Source: JAADJA01 sp963840975 (lineage in GTDB: Bacteria > Bacteroidota > Bacteroidia > Bacteroidales > JAADJA01). From it: a stretch of DNA of 64,000 bases. Below the pieces are notes generated by a model. The model made no database searches. It had not been told where the DNA came from and saw only the letters and a list, made by a program, of their open reading frames with translations. Position 1 is the stretch's first letter; the number at the start of each line of letters is the position of its first letter. This document shows, in pieces, positions 53,673 through 62,929 of this stretch. The translations under genes and the position numbers were made by a program. The stretch is taken from contig CAWJBC010000016.1 in the NCBI GenBank assembly GCA_963840975.1, forward strand, positions 1-64,000. Direction: 5' to 3'.

Positions 53673-54944
53673 TTAAGAATATGAATGTTTAGTTCCTGCA
53701 ATCTGATAATACCAGTAACACGCATAAGCCAATAATAAACTGCCAAAAAAACTCATGATCACAAATGCCATAAAATAGTTTTCAAAAATACCACCAATAA
53801 TAATGGATGACAATTTAATTGTAATATCGGCAAAAGTAAAGTACATCGCCTGCTTCTGTTTGTTTTTTATAAGGGCTACGCATGAAACAGGTGAAACGAT
53901 GAAATTAATAAAAATCCACGGAATCAGAACCCTTGCAATTTCTCCCGACATTCTGTAATCTTCTCCGAAAACAAACCCGAAAATAGAGGGAGTGAATAAA
54001 AATAGAACTAGAAAAAAAGGTAACCCCAGGATGAACAAACGTTTGTATATTTTCAAAATCATGGGCCGTATGTTTTCTCCTTTTGTTTCCGCCTCAGATG
54101 CTTTTTGATAAAAAACCTGGTAAATCGAACCTCCGATCAGTCCAACGGGTAGTTTAAGCAGGCGGTATGCAAATGAATAGGATCCTAAAATCATTTTCGA
54201 AAAAAAATACATGATTACGTAAACTATACCATTATCCTGTAACGAGTCAATAAAGGCATGGGGCGTGTTTATTCTAAGGAAACTCCTGTATTTCCTGGCA
54301 TTTGCCTTCATATCGGCAAGGGTTACCTGGCTGATAAATTCTCGGGTATTTTTGAAAAAACTGATCATGAGGATAAATCCTGCAAATACCTGTCCGATGA
54401 TATATCCGGCAATCAAACCGGCAGGTCCGGCTTTTGCAAATCCTAAAGCAAGGCTGGTGGCAGTATTTGATGATGTCTGTGATACCCTGCTTATTGCATT
54501 TAATTTGAATGTTTTTTGCCGGGTAGACCAATAATTAAACGACTGGTAAATGCCTGAAAACAATACCACTACAGGAATCAGGTACAACCACGGACCAATA
54601 TCAGGTTCTTCAAAAAAATCAATTGCTGGCCTGTGTAAAAGCAGAACCAATATTAGTGAAAGGAGGGATGTGATAAAAGATATGGCAAGCGCAATGGCAA
54701 GTACATTGTACGCATCTTTTTTGTTTTCGGGGATCATGATGGCAAGTTCATATCTGCCCGTAGCAATTACCGATAAAACCGCCCCAACCGACATAAAAAG
54801 AGCCAATATCCCAAAATCATCAGGCGAATACAGCCTGCTCAGAACAGGCGACAGCAGCACAGGAATGGCTTGCGCTATTGCAGTCCCACTTGTCAAGGTG
54901 AAAACGTTCCGGGTAAATTCTGACTGGCGTAACTTTTTGAGCAT
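53673..54944 (-). CDS. Polysaccharide flippase (Wzx-like, MATE/MOP superfamily)
   Basis: A 423-residue protein with twelve or so membrane helices: NVFTLTSGTAIAQAIPVLLSPVLSRLYSPDDFGILALF at the start is the standard Wzx/RfbX N-terminus. It moves the lipid-linked O-unit across the inner membrane. It is the first gene of the six-gene operon, with minus-strand -7 box TACTTTTG at 54968-54975. Confidence 0.92.
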   Translation of the reverse strand: MLKKLRQSEFTRNVFTLTSGTAIAQAIPVLLSPVLSRLYSPDDFGILALFMSVGAVLSVIATGRYELAIMIPENKKDAYNVLAIALAISFITSLLSLILVLLLHRPAIDFFEEPDIGPWLYLIPVVVLFSGIYQSFNYWSTRQKTFKLNAISRVSQTSSNTATSLALGFAKAGPAGLIAGYIIGQVFAGFILMISFFKNTREFISQVTLADMKANARKYRSFLRINTPHAFIDSLQDNGIVYVIMYFFSKMILGSYSFAYRLLKLPVGLIGGSIYQVFYQKASEAETKGENIRPMILKIYKRLFILGLPFFLVLFLFTPSIFGFVFGEDYRMSGEIARVLIPWIFINFIVSPVSCVALIKNKQKQAMYFTFADITIKLSSIIIGGIFENYFMAFVIMSFFGSLLLAYACYWYYQIAGTKHSYS

Positions 54945-54967
54945 TATTTAACGATTGCATCAGTTTT

Positions 54968-54975
54968 CAAAAGTA
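54968..54975 (-). promoter_or_regulatory. -7 box for the O-antigen operon
   Basis: Minus-strand TACTTTTG fits TAnnTTTG, 23 bp before the flippase ATG at 54944. Confidence 0.55.
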
Positions 54976-55060
54976 CAATTTTTAACCAGCCTGTAAATGT
55001 TGATTATCTGATGAAATTTATAAATCATTTCCCATAGTTATTATTGTCTAAATTTGCTCT

Positions 55061-55846
55061 GTGCAAAAATTAACGGTTTTATTAAAATACCTTCAGTACC
55101 TATACCGGTCAACGACAAGTTATGGGGTTCATCCTCCATTCCTCTTCAATTTGGTAACCAAAGTTTTGGATGATAAGTCCGTCAAAGAAGATTATTTGAG
55201 GGTGGAAGAGTTAAAAAAACAATTGATAAGGGATAAAGAGATCATTACCGTTACCGACCTGGGAGCAGGAGCCATTTCGGGTAGAGGAAAAGAACGGGAA
55301 ATCGGTTATATAGCCCGAAGTTCATCCAAGACGAAAAAGTATGCGAGATTATTATACAGGATGGTCAACTATTTTCAACCCCGTACAGTCCTGGAGTTAG
55401 GGACATCCTTAGGCTTCAGTTCGGCATACATGGCTCTGGGTTGTAGGTCATCCCGTGTTATTACTATCGAAGGTTGTCCGAATATTGCTGATTTAGCACA
55501 AAAGAATTTCAGGGAGCTTAATGTTCCTAATATCAGGTTGATAAATGGTAGTTTCAGGGATGAATTGCCTGCGGTTCTAAATTCGATAGAGCAAATTGAT
55601 TTTGTCTTTATTGATGGCAACCACCAAAAGGAACCAACAATAAATTACTTTGAACAATGTTTAACTAAAGCGGTTAATGAAACAGTGTTTGTGATTGACG
55701 ATATTCATTGGTCGGAAGGTATGGAAGCTGCCTGGGAATATATTTGCAGCCATCCTTTAGTAACACTAAGAGTTGATGTTTTTTATATGGGGATGGTGTT
55801 TTTGAAAAAAGAATTGACCCATCAACATTTTATTATCCGGTTTTGA
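55061..55846 (+). CDS. Class I SAM-dependent methyltransferase
   Basis: A 261-residue protein from a GTG at 55061 (MQKLTVLLKYLQYLYRST). SAM-binding motifs: TVLELGTSLGFSSAYMALG, RVITIEGCPNIADLA, IDFVFIDGNHQKEPTINYF and VIDDIHWSEGMEAAW, similar to the O-methyltransferase 3 group. The -7 box TAAATTTG (55049-55056) sits only 4 bp before the GTG, so either the mRNA is leaderless or the true start is further in. The substrate is unknown, possibly a small phenol or sugar. Confidence 0.85.
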   Translation: MQKLTVLLKYLQYLYRSTTSYGVHPPFLFNLVTKVLDDKSVKEDYLRVEELKKQLIRDKEIITVTDLGAGAISGRGKEREIGYIARSSSKTKKYARLLYRMVNYFQPRTVLELGTSLGFSSAYMALGCRSSRVITIEGCPNIADLAQKNFRELNVPNIRLINGSFRDELPAVLNSIEQIDFVFIDGNHQKEPTINYFEQCLTKAVNETVFVIDDIHWSEGMEAAWEYICSHPLVTLRVDVFYMGMVFLKKELTHQHFIIRF

Positions 55847-55854
55847 ATTTATTA

Positions 55855-55862
55855 TATCTTTG
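55855..55862 (+). promoter_or_regulatory. -7 box for the ABC ATPase gene
   Basis: TATCTTTG, full match to TAnnTTTG, 21 bp before ATG 55883. Confidence 0.55.
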
Positions 55863-55882
55863 TTTAACTCAATCTTTCCGGT

Positions 55883-56611
55883 ATGAAGCAAGAAGTAATC
55901 AGGCTAATTGATATAAAAAGGAACTTTAAGGTGGGCACTGAAATAGTCAGGGCATTGCAGGGAATAACCCTGTCCATCGAAAAAAATGAATTCGTAGCAT
56001 TGATGGGTCCATCAGGGTCAGGAAAATCAACCCTTATGAATTTATTGGGATGTCTCGACACCCCAACCAGCGGCGAATATTGGCTAAACGGAAAAGATGT
56101 TAGCAAAATGGATGATAACAGCCTTGCTGAAATCAGAAATAAAGAAATCGGATTCGTTTTTCAAACATTTAATCTGCTCCCCCGGTCAACCGCCCTGGAA
56201 AATGTTATGTTACCTTTGATCTATGCAGGATATAATAAAACCAAAAGACACGAAAGGGGAAAAGAAGTCATTGAACAGGTTCATCTGTCGGACAGAAGCC
56301 AACATAAACCAAATGAGTTGTCGGGTGGACAACGACAACGTGTTGCTATAGCCAGGGCGCTGGTCAACAGACCCTCCATAATTCTTGCCGATGAGCCTAC
56401 AGGAAACCTTGACTCAAAGACTTCTATCGAAATCATGAGTTTAGTGGAAGAAATCCATAAGGCTGGCAATACCATTATTGTTGTGACTCACGAGGAGGAC
56501 ATTGCACGGCACGCCCACCGCATTATCCGGTTGATTGACGGGAAAGTAGAAACAGATGAACTGAATAAGAACATCAGAACGATGGCTCATTATCATTTGG
56601 AGGAAAAATAA
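55883..56611 (+). CDS. ABC transporter ATP-binding protein (LolD/MacB type)
   Basis: A 242-residue ATPase with Walker A GPSGSGKST, Q-loop GFVFQTFNLLPRSTALENVMLPL, signature LSGGQRQRVAIARAL, Walker B IILADEPTGNLDSKT and a switch His in VVTHEEDIARHAHR. These are the marks of the LolD/MacB/FtsE class, which exports lipoproteins or small molecules or performs mechanotransmission. No membrane partner is next to it, as the following gene is an adenosyltransferase, so the partner must be elsewhere. Confidence 0.9.
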   Translation: MKQEVIRLIDIKRNFKVGTEIVRALQGITLSIEKNEFVALMGPSGSGKSTLMNLLGCLDTPTSGEYWLNGKDVSKMDDNSLAEIRNKEIGFVFQTFNLLPRSTALENVMLPLIYAGYNKTKRHERGKEVIEQVHLSDRSQHKPNELSGGQRQRVAIARALVNRPSIILADEPTGNLDSKTSIEIMSLVEEIHKAGNTIIVVTHEEDIARHAHRIIRLIDGKVETDELNKNIRTMAHYHLEEK

Positions 56612-56660
56612 ATATTTTATTTCCATTGTAACTATTTCTTCATTTACGGGTTATCTAACT

Positions 56661-57221
56661 ATGAGTAGTCAGTATAAGATATACACAAAGGGCGGAGATA
56701 AGGGACAAACTTCTCTTTTAGGAGGAACAAGAGTGCCTAAAAGCCACGACCGGATTGAGGCCTATGGTACACTCGATGAATTGAACTCATTTATCGGATT
56801 ATTGCGTGATCAACCAATGGATTTGCACTACAAGGCAATTCTTTTTGATATTCAGCATAACATTTTTGTCACTGAATCCCGCCTTGCAAGTGACAAATCC
56901 GAAGACCTAAAGAGGTTGCCCTTTCTGAATGAGCTGAATATATTGCAGTTGGAAAATGAAATTGACCGCATGAATGAAGGATTGCCGGAACTCAGGTCTT
57001 TCATTTTACCCGGAGGTCACCCCATTGTTTCCTATTGCCATATTGCCCGGACAATTTGCAGAAGAGCGGAGAGATTAACCATCCGTTTGTCTGAGAAATA
57101 TGAGATTGAAGAAATTATTATCAAATACCTGAACAGACTTTCTGACTATTTGTTTGTATTGGGACGGCGGTTTTCTTATGACCTGAAAGTTGATGAAGTA
57201 CTTTGGAAACCTTTAAAATAG
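56661..57221 (+). CDS. Cob(I)yrinic acid a,c-diamide adenosyltransferase (PduO type)
   Basis: A 186-residue enzyme attaching the 5'-deoxyadenosyl group to cobalamin. Signature: YTKGGDKGQTSLLGGTRVPK with the ATP loop, RIEAYGTLDELNSFIG, FILPGGHPIVSYCHIARTICRRAERL and YLNRLSDYLFVLGR. Together with no other cobalamin gene in the window, this suggests use or salvage of cobalamin. Length is usual. Confidence 0.95.
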   Translation: MSSQYKIYTKGGDKGQTSLLGGTRVPKSHDRIEAYGTLDELNSFIGLLRDQPMDLHYKAILFDIQHNIFVTESRLASDKSEDLKRLPFLNELNILQLENEIDRMNEGLPELRSFILPGGHPIVSYCHIARTICRRAERLTIRLSEKYEIEEIIIKYLNRLSDYLFVLGRRFSYDLKVDEVLWKPLK

Positions 57222-57280
57222 CAGATAACAGACTAAAACATGTTTTTTTTTATAATTGTATGAATTGTTCCAAAAAAAAT

Positions 57281-57288
57281 TATTTTTG
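57281..57288 (+). promoter_or_regulatory. -7 box for DUF2795 gene
   Basis: TATTTTTG fits TAnnTTTG, 29 bp before ATG 57318. Confidence 0.5.
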
Positions 57289-57317
57289 CAAAAATTTAAA
57301 CCTTAATTCATCGAGAA

Positions 57318-57539
57318 ATGTACTGGACACTTGAATTAGCTTCAAAATTAGAAGATGCCCCATGGCCAGCTACAAAAGATGAGCTGATTGATTTTGCGAT
57401 CAGGTCGGGAGCGCCAATGGAGGTAATAGAGAATCTTAAGGAGATTGAGGATGAAGGTGAGATTTATGATAGTATTGAAGACATCTGGCCCGAATACCCT
57501 ACAAAGGAGGACTTCTTTTTCCATGAAGATGAATATTAA
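57318..57539 (+). CDS. DUF2795 domain protein
   Basis: A 73-residue, very acidic protein: WPATKDELIDFAIRSGAP followed by a helix (MEVIENLKEIE) and an acidic tail (IYDSIEDIWPEYPT). It matches the short DUF2795 proteins conserved across Bacteroidota. Function is not known. It is a single gene closed by a strong terminator at 57567. Confidence 0.85.
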   Translation: MYWTLELASKLEDAPWPATKDELIDFAIRSGAPMEVIENLKEIEDEGEIYDSIEDIWPEYPTKEDFFFHEDEY

Positions 57540-57566
57540 AGAATTGTAAACGGTTTATTAATAAAG

Positions 57567-57603
57567 AAAAAGGCGGCTGACCCAGGGGTCAGCCGCCTTT
57601 TTT
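57567..57603. terminator. Strong terminator after DUF2795 gene
   Basis: 17-bp stem (aaaaaggcggctgaccc) with a 2-nt spacer and a T run. It serves the convergent lipoprotein gene as well. Confidence 0.9.
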
Positions 57604-57622
57604 AAGTTCCAATATGTTGTAA

Positions 57623-58495
57623 TTAATCAATTACGACAACCAGATATTTTGATGATTTCCAAAATGTTTTGCCATCTAAAATTTCTAAAATCATATTTTC
57701 ACCTTCACCACTGATTTTATAAGATTCAGCAGCATGGTTTGTCACAATTTTAGGCTTTTTCCCAGGAATTGAAATTTTCATTGTTTTCCTGATATCTATT
57801 TTAGTGAAGTATTCTTCATTAAAATCTTGTTTCAGCTTTTTGTTTTTGCCGATGCCAATAAAACCTCCTTCAGCCGTAATGATGTTATTGTCTTTAAGAT
57901 CTTTCTTGGTTCCAACTGCATAGAAAGCTGTATTCAATTCAGTTGTCTTATCAGTGATTTCGCCTTCCTGTTCTTTGATAACGGCTTCTTTTTCCTGGTT
58001 CATTTGTTTCAAACTGCCAACATCTTTGGTAAGGGCGGTAATTTCAATATTCATCTTCTCCAGATCTGCCTTGAGTTGAGCAATTTCCTGGTCTTTTTCC
58101 TCAAGTTGTTTGGTGAGGTGATTGACCATTTTTTCCAATTCCTGCACCTGGAAGTTTGATTTTCCTAACTTCTTTCGAACATCATCCAGTTTTGTCCGGG
58201 TGTCTAACAGCAATTGATAAATAGTGTTTACATCTTCATTGATCTGATCTTTGGCTTTTTTCTGTAATTCAGTTTTCATATCCGTTTGTTCGGTAATGAT
58301 CATCTCTTTTCTTTTGATCGAATCAAGATTTTCCTGAATATCATTGAATGCCCTGATGAAATCATTAATTGACTCATCCTTAAGATTAGCCTGTTGAGCC
58401 AGACTGTCACTTCTCATTTCAAGTTGTTTGATTTTCTGTTTATTACAACTTATCATGAAAGGTATAACAAGCAATACGATAAGATACTTTTTCAT
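57623..58495 (-). CDS. Coiled-coil lipoprotein
   Basis: A 290-residue protein from the ATG at 58495 (MKKYLIVLLVIPFMIS-C), a clear lipoprotein signal. A longer frame to 58540 would run into the TACTTTTG promoter box (58538-58545), which fixes the start. Residues 20-190 are long coiled coils with heptads (LEKMVNHLTKQLEEKDQEIAQL). The C-terminal ~90 residues are globular beta (KLKQDFNEEYFTKIDIRKT ... ISIPGKKPKIVTNHA). This layout is common in Bacteroidota. Function is unknown. Confidence 0.8.
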   Translation of the reverse strand: MKKYLIVLLVIPFMISCNKQKIKQLEMRSDSLAQQANLKDESINDFIRAFNDIQENLDSIKRKEMIITEQTDMKTELQKKAKDQINEDVNTIYQLLLDTRTKLDDVRKKLGKSNFQVQELEKMVNHLTKQLEEKDQEIAQLKADLEKMNIEITALTKDVGSLKQMNQEKEAVIKEQEGEITDKTTELNTAFYAVGTKKDLKDNNIITAEGGFIGIGKNKKLKQDFNEEYFTKIDIRKTMKISIPGKKPKIVTNHAAESYKISGEGENMILEILDGKTFWKSSKYLVVVID

Positions 58496-58537
58496 TTTAT
58501 TTTTTAGTTTAAAGTTAATACTCATATTAATTATCTG

Positions 58538-58545
58538 CAAAAGTA
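58538..58545 (-). promoter_or_regulatory. -7 box for the coiled-coil lipoprotein
   Basis: Minus-strand TACTTTTG; transcription would start near 58534, about 39 bases before the ATG at 58495. Confidence 0.55.
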
Positions 58546-58596
58546 GAAATATAATTCTTAACGGATAGATGCATAATAAATTTTATTGTTAGCTAT

Positions 58597-58980
58597 CTAA
58601 AATTTTGACTTCTTCAATTTCTCAATTATCCTTCTTTCTTTCTTGGTAGGTCTGCCCTGACCCCGCGGTCTGAATTCGTAGTTTGTTTCCCGTTGAATTT
58701 TTTGTTTATCATATTCTTCTGGAGGGGTTAAGTCCAAAAGATTTTCATTCACAAATTTAGCAGCGACACGGTTATGGATCAAACCGGTTACTTTAACTTT
58801 TTTTGTTATGATTCCAACCCTGATTTCAACTATATCATCTATTTTTATTTCCCTTGAGGGTTTTACCGGTGCTTCCTCCATCCTCACTTTTCCTGAACGA
58901 CACGCTTCGCTTGCCTGATTCCTGGTTTTGAATATCCTCACCGCCCATAACCATTTATCAATTCTTAACCCTTCGGACAT
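58597..58980 (-). CDS. hslR: S4 domain RNA-binding protein (Hsp15-like)
   Basis: A 127-residue protein from ATG 58980 (SEGLRIDKWLWAVRIFKTRNQASEACRSGKVRM), the standard HslR start. The longer frame upstream overlaps der. The S4 domain is N-terminal, and the C-terminus is strongly basic (RPRGQGRPTKKERRIIEKLKK). In E. coli Hsp15 recycles 50S subunits blocked with nascent peptide. It is one base from the stop of der, so co-translated. Confidence 0.85.
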   Translation of the reverse strand: MSEGLRIDKWLWAVRIFKTRNQASEACRSGKVRMEEAPVKPSREIKIDDIVEIRVGIITKKVKVTGLIHNRVAAKFVNENLLDLTPPEEYDKQKIQRETNYEFRPRGQGRPTKKERRIIEKLKKSKF

Positions 58981-58981
58981 A

Positions 58982-60286
58982 TTATTTGCTTCTGAAATAA
59001 ATCTGGATCGGCACTCCGTGAAAATCAAACTCCTTGCGCAACTGATTTTCAATAAAACGCTTATACGGTTCATTGACATATTGCGGCAGGTTGCAGAAAA
59101 ATACGAAAGCAGGGAAGCTGGTCTTCAGTTGTGTAATATATTTTACCTTGATGTATTTACCTTTGATAGCCGGGGGAGGTGTATGAGCGATGATCGGTAG
59201 CAAAACTTCGTTGAGTTTGGCTGTTGGTATATTTTTCATCCGGTTTTTGTATACCATTGTGCCCAATTCAAGTGCTTTAAATATTCTTTGCTTGGTTGGA
59301 ATAGAAGTGAATACAATCGGTACGTCAGAAAAGGGAGCAATTTTTTTCCTGATCAATTCTTCAAATTCAAGGTGAGTCTTGGATACCTTTTCAATCAAAT
59401 CCCATTTATTCACAACGATTACCAATCCTTTCCTGTTTTTTTCGATAAGATGAAAAATATTCATATCCTGAGACTCAAATCCTTCAACGGCATCCACCAT
59501 CAGAAAACACACATCGCTGCTTTCGATTGATTTGATAGAACGCATGACAGAATAGAATTCGATGTTTTCCTTCACCTTTGCTTTCCTTCTTAATCCGGCA
59601 GTATCAATTAGCAGAAAGTCAAATCCAAAACTGTTGTAGTGGCTATAGATAGAATCACGGGTTGTGCCGGAGATAGGGGTAACGATATTTCGCTCATCGC
59701 CCAGGAATGCATTTACCAAAGACGATTTCCCGACATTCGGTCTTCCGACTATTGCAAATTTTGGCAAATCAGGAACATCTTCAACCACTTTTTTATCGAA
59801 TACTTTTACAACTTCATCTAATAAGTCGCCGGTGCCCCCACCATTTACTGCAGAGATGGGATAAACATTGCCAAGCCCTAACTGATAAAATTCAGATGCG
59901 TCTGCAATCATATTCGGATTATCAACTTTATTGGCTACCAGAAAAACTTTTTTCTTCGATTTCCTCAAAATGGTTACCACATCTTCATCCATTCCGGTAA
60001 GTCCGGTTCGGGCATCTACCAGGAAAATTATAGCATCTGACTCGTCAATGGCGAGATTGACCTGCTTGCGGATTTCTTCCTCAAAGATATCATCTGAACC
60101 CACCACAAATCCGCCGGTATCAATCACTGAAAATTCAATCCCGTTCCAGTCGGCTTTTCCATAGTGTCTGTCGCGGGTAACGCCACTCGTTTCCTCCACA
60201 ATAGCCTGTCGCGACTCAGTTAGTCTGTTAAAAAGTGTTGATTTCCCTACGTTGGGCCGACCAACTATTGCTAATATATTTGACAT
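58982..60286 (-). CDS. der: Ribosome-associated GTPase Der
   Basis: The 434-residue protein has two tandem G domains. First: GRPNVGKSTLFNRL, SGVTRD, DTGG and NKVD. Second: GRPNVGKSSLVNAFLG, SGTTRDS, DTAG and NKWD. A KH-like C-terminal domain follows (KIAPFSDVPIVFTSI ... FKRF-like FIENQLRKEF). It acts in 50S assembly. It is in an operon with era upstream and hslR downstream. Confidence 0.97.
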   Translation of the reverse strand: MSNILAIVGRPNVGKSTLFNRLTESRQAIVEETSGVTRDRHYGKADWNGIEFSVIDTGGFVVGSDDIFEEEIRKQVNLAIDESDAIIFLVDARTGLTGMDEDVVTILRKSKKKVFLVANKVDNPNMIADASEFYQLGLGNVYPISAVNGGGTGDLLDEVVKVFDKKVVEDVPDLPKFAIVGRPNVGKSSLVNAFLGDERNIVTPISGTTRDSIYSHYNSFGFDFLLIDTAGLRRKAKVKENIEFYSVMRSIKSIESSDVCFLMVDAVEGFESQDMNIFHLIEKNRKGLVIVVNKWDLIEKVSKTHLEFEELIRKKIAPFSDVPIVFTSIPTKQRIFKALELGTMVYKNRMKNIPTAKLNEVLLPIIAHTPPPAIKGKYIKVKYITQLKTSFPAFVFFCNLPQYVNEPYKRFIENQLRKEFDFHGVPIQIYFRSK

Positions 60287-60292
60287 AATTCT

Positions 60293-61168
60293 TTAATTTT
60301 CGTATCCAAACCTCTTCAGTTGCTTATCGTTATCCCGCCAGTCTTTATTAACCTTTACCGTAATATCAATGTAAACTCTTTTCCCGACAAATTCCTCTAT
60401 ATCCTTTCGCGCCTGTGTCCCCATTTTCTTTATTGATCTTCCTTTTTCACCCAAAATAATCATCTTTTGTGATTCGCGGCTGACGAACAATGTTGCATCA
60501 ATTCTGATTATGTTTTCTTCTTCTTTGTAAGCCTCAACAACCACTTCAACTGAATAAGGAATTTCCTGTTTGTAATTCAACAGGATTTTTTCCCTGATAA
60601 TTTCTGAAACAAAAAAGCGCATAGTCTTGTCGGTAAGTTCATCTTTAGGGAAATAAGCTGCACTCTCAGGAAGCAAATCAATTATCAGGTTCAGTATTTT
60701 TTCAATGTTAAAGTTTTTCAGCGCAGCTAATGGAATAACACGGTCTGTCGCAAATACTTCGGACCAGTAAGATATGTTTTGAACTACCTTTTCCTGGCTC
60801 GATAGATCAATTTTATTGATCAAAACAATAACCGGCACTCCCGACGCTTTTATCTGGTTAACAATGCCTTCGTTGAATTTTGTTTCACCTGCCTCTACCA
60901 TATATAAAAAAATATCGGCATCATTGAGGGCATTCTCAATGAACTTCAGCATTTTTTCCTGCAGCTTGTAAGCCGGAGTGAGAATACCGGGCAGGTCAGA
61001 ATAGATGATCTGGAAATCATCACCGTTAACAATGCCCAGAATTCTGTGTCGTGTGGTTTGAGCTTTTGATGTTATAATCGAGAGCTTTTCACCCACAAGT
61101 GCATTCATGAGGGTGGATTTACCGACATTTGGATTTCCAATGATATTAACGAAACCGGCTTTATGCAT
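60293..61168 (-). CDS. era: GTPase Era
   Basis: A 291-residue protein from ATG 61168 (MHKAGFVNIIGNPNVGKSTLMNALVG). G motifs: GNPNVGKST, QTTRH, DLPG and INKID, the last in VIVLINKIDLSSQEK. The C-terminal KH domain has VVVEAYKEEENIIRIDATLFV and IILGEKGRSIKKMGTQARKDIEEFVGKRVYIDITVKV. It binds the 3' end of 16S rRNA and acts in 30S maturation. It is 6 bp from der. Confidence 0.97.
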   Translation of the reverse strand: MHKAGFVNIIGNPNVGKSTLMNALVGEKLSIITSKAQTTRHRILGIVNGDDFQIIYSDLPGILTPAYKLQEKMLKFIENALNDADIFLYMVEAGETKFNEGIVNQIKASGVPVIVLINKIDLSSQEKVVQNISYWSEVFATDRVIPLAALKNFNIEKILNLIIDLLPESAAYFPKDELTDKTMRFFVSEIIREKILLNYKQEIPYSVEVVVEAYKEEENIIRIDATLFVSRESQKMIILGEKGRSIKKMGTQARKDIEEFVGKRVYIDITVKVNKDWRDNDKQLKRFGYEN

Positions 61169-61184
61169 AAATAAATGAAAATTT

Positions 61185-61216
61185 TTTGGGAAACAAAGAA
61201 ACAAACTCTATCTTTG
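61185..61216 (+). promoter_or_regulatory. Promoter of the initiator tRNA
   Basis: TTTG at 61185-61188, 20-bp spacer, TATCTTTG at 61209-61216: a full Bacteroidota consensus promoter 40 bp before the tRNA. Confidence 0.8.
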
Positions 61217-61256
61217 CGCTCGCAAATTCAGCGTACAAAGATACACTAAAATATAT

Positions 61257-61328
<72 letters not shown>

Positions 61329-61410
61329 CTTAGGAACCCGGTCTAATCCGGGTTTTTTATTTGATAAAAGTAAATCTGAAGACATTTATATGAGATAGGC
61401 AAGTTTTAAT

Positions 61411-62559
61411 CTAAAAAACTTTTTTTCTCCTGATTTTAATCCTAATTGTTCCTTCAATTTCTTTTTCAGAAACCATTACAAGATACCCTCCGCCGCCGGC
61501 GCCGGAAAGTTTCCAGCCGTATGCTTCATCTTTATATTTTTCAATAGTCTGAATAACTTCCTCATTAACCATGTGCGGAAACATAGCTACCTGTGCCTCA
61601 AAGGAGGCTTTGAAATATTTGCCGAACGACTGAATGTCTCTGTCAAGTGCAGCATTCCATGTATTAATTGCTGCGTCAGCCAGTGCTTTGGCATTGGGTT
61701 TATTTATTAAAGTATCACTGAGCACATCAAAGCCATCTTTTCTGGGCGAAAGCGGAAGAAAGTGCAGGCTTTTTTCCAGCCAGTGCATGACATCCTCATC
61801 ATTACATGATTCAATTGAATCTGGCCAGTATTCTCCTGCATAATTTGCCTTGTTCATCCCCGGGAAAACAATCCCGATTGAATCCTGCGATCCGCTGATC
61901 TCCTTTTTGCCCGGAGGATTTTCGAAGCTGAAAAGGATTTTTGCCAGCTTCTCCGGATTTTCATCGGGCAGGCGATATCCCCATATTTCGATGGCCTTTT
62001 TTCTTGTACTGCTTGACATCCCGCTACGGTCATTAAATTCAATGGTTGGTTCGACGGAAATAGTGATAACAGGACCTGGATAATGCTTTGATACGAAGGG
62101 TTGATCGAGCCAGCCACCTGCTAAATCGAGCCTGAAAGGAATCGTGCTTTTCGAACGAAGGCTCGTCGTCGACCGTTCGGGCATGTTATTTTTTGGTATA
62201 CGTTTACTTGTTTTGTATTCAATGCCCAATTGTTGGCAAAGGGTCTTTTTGGCTTCCTGGTCTCCGTCTTCATTGACAAATAAAATATCTGGCTTAAGTT
62301 GCCCGATCTCATCAAGGAAATCGAGGTTGCCGTTTCCACGGTTGATCCATGCATCACGAATGTGCCGGATGGATTTTATCATGTATAATCTTTCCTGTTC
62401 GGAATAGATGGTGCCCCTGTTTTTTAATGCATGGATAGTTTTATCCGAACCCAGCCCGACATATACATCGCCATGAGTAGCGGCTTCCTCAAAAAATGCA
62501 ATGTGCCCGCTGTGAAGCAAATCGAAACAACCGCTGACAAATACTTTCTTTTTCTTCAT
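61411..62559 (-). CDS. Nucleotidyltransferase-GHMP kinase fusion
   Basis: This 382-residue protein has two domains. Residues 1-130 form a cytidylyltransferase-like (RfaE II/TagD-like) fold: VFVSGCFDLLHSGHIAFFEEA with HSGH, and YSEQERLYMIKSIRHI. Residues ~140-380 are a GHMP-type kinase with RLDLAGGWLDQP, an ATP loop SGMSSSTRKKA and a C-terminal SGAGGGGYLVMVS. Such kinases phosphorylate sugars (galactose, fucose or heptose type), and the first domain would activate a phosphate to a nucleotide product. Which sugar is unclear. The order (transferase first) is unusual. A FucP-like permease follows beyond the repeat region. Confidence 0.8.
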   Translation of the reverse strand: MKKKKVFVSGCFDLLHSGHIAFFEEAATHGDVYVGLGSDKTIHALKNRGTIYSEQERLYMIKSIRHIRDAWINRGNGNLDFLDEIGQLKPDILFVNEDGDQEAKKTLCQQLGIEYKTSKRIPKNNMPERSTTSLRSKSTIPFRLDLAGGWLDQPFVSKHYPGPVITISVEPTIEFNDRSGMSSSTRKKAIEIWGYRLPDENPEKLAKILFSFENPPGKKEISGSQDSIGIVFPGMNKANYAGEYWPDSIESCNDEDVMHWLEKSLHFLPLSPRKDGFDVLSDTLINKPNAKALADAAINTWNAALDRDIQSFGKYFKASFEAQVAMFPHMVNEEVIQTIEKYKDEAYGWKLSGAGGGGYLVMVSEKEIEGTIRIKIRRKKVF

Positions 62560-62646
62560 TTAAAGCTTTTTGTTGGAGGGACAAATTTATGAAATAACCA
62601 GAATGGCTGGATTGACTAAATTGACTAGAATTCTGATTGACTAAAA

Positions 62647-62802
62647 TTGAGTCCACTCCGAAAAGTAATTTTTTGCCACTAAAGCACAAAAGCACTAAAT
62701 TTCACTAAAATTAGTTTATTGATTTTCCGTCTTTTGTGGGTTTTCGTGATTTAGAGTTTTCGTGGCATTCTCCCTTTTTTGGCTTTTTGGAGTGGCCCCA
62801 AA
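62647..62802. repeat. Palindromic intergenic repeat with ttgagtccactccgaaaag ends
   Basis: The left end pairs imperfectly with ctttttggagtggccccaa at the right end (62784-62802). Inside are gccactaaagcac and an inverted gtgatttagagttttcgtggc. The left word recurs at 4485-4503. No ORF is supported. Confidence 0.6.
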
Positions 62803-62929
62803 ATTTAAGATTAAACTCTTTAAGTGAAACTTTCAAAATAAATTCCCCGAAACTCTATCTGATATTTTGCATTTCAAATTAAAATCATTGAAAAAAATTT
62901 AGAGCAATAAATGAATCTGTATTAATAAT

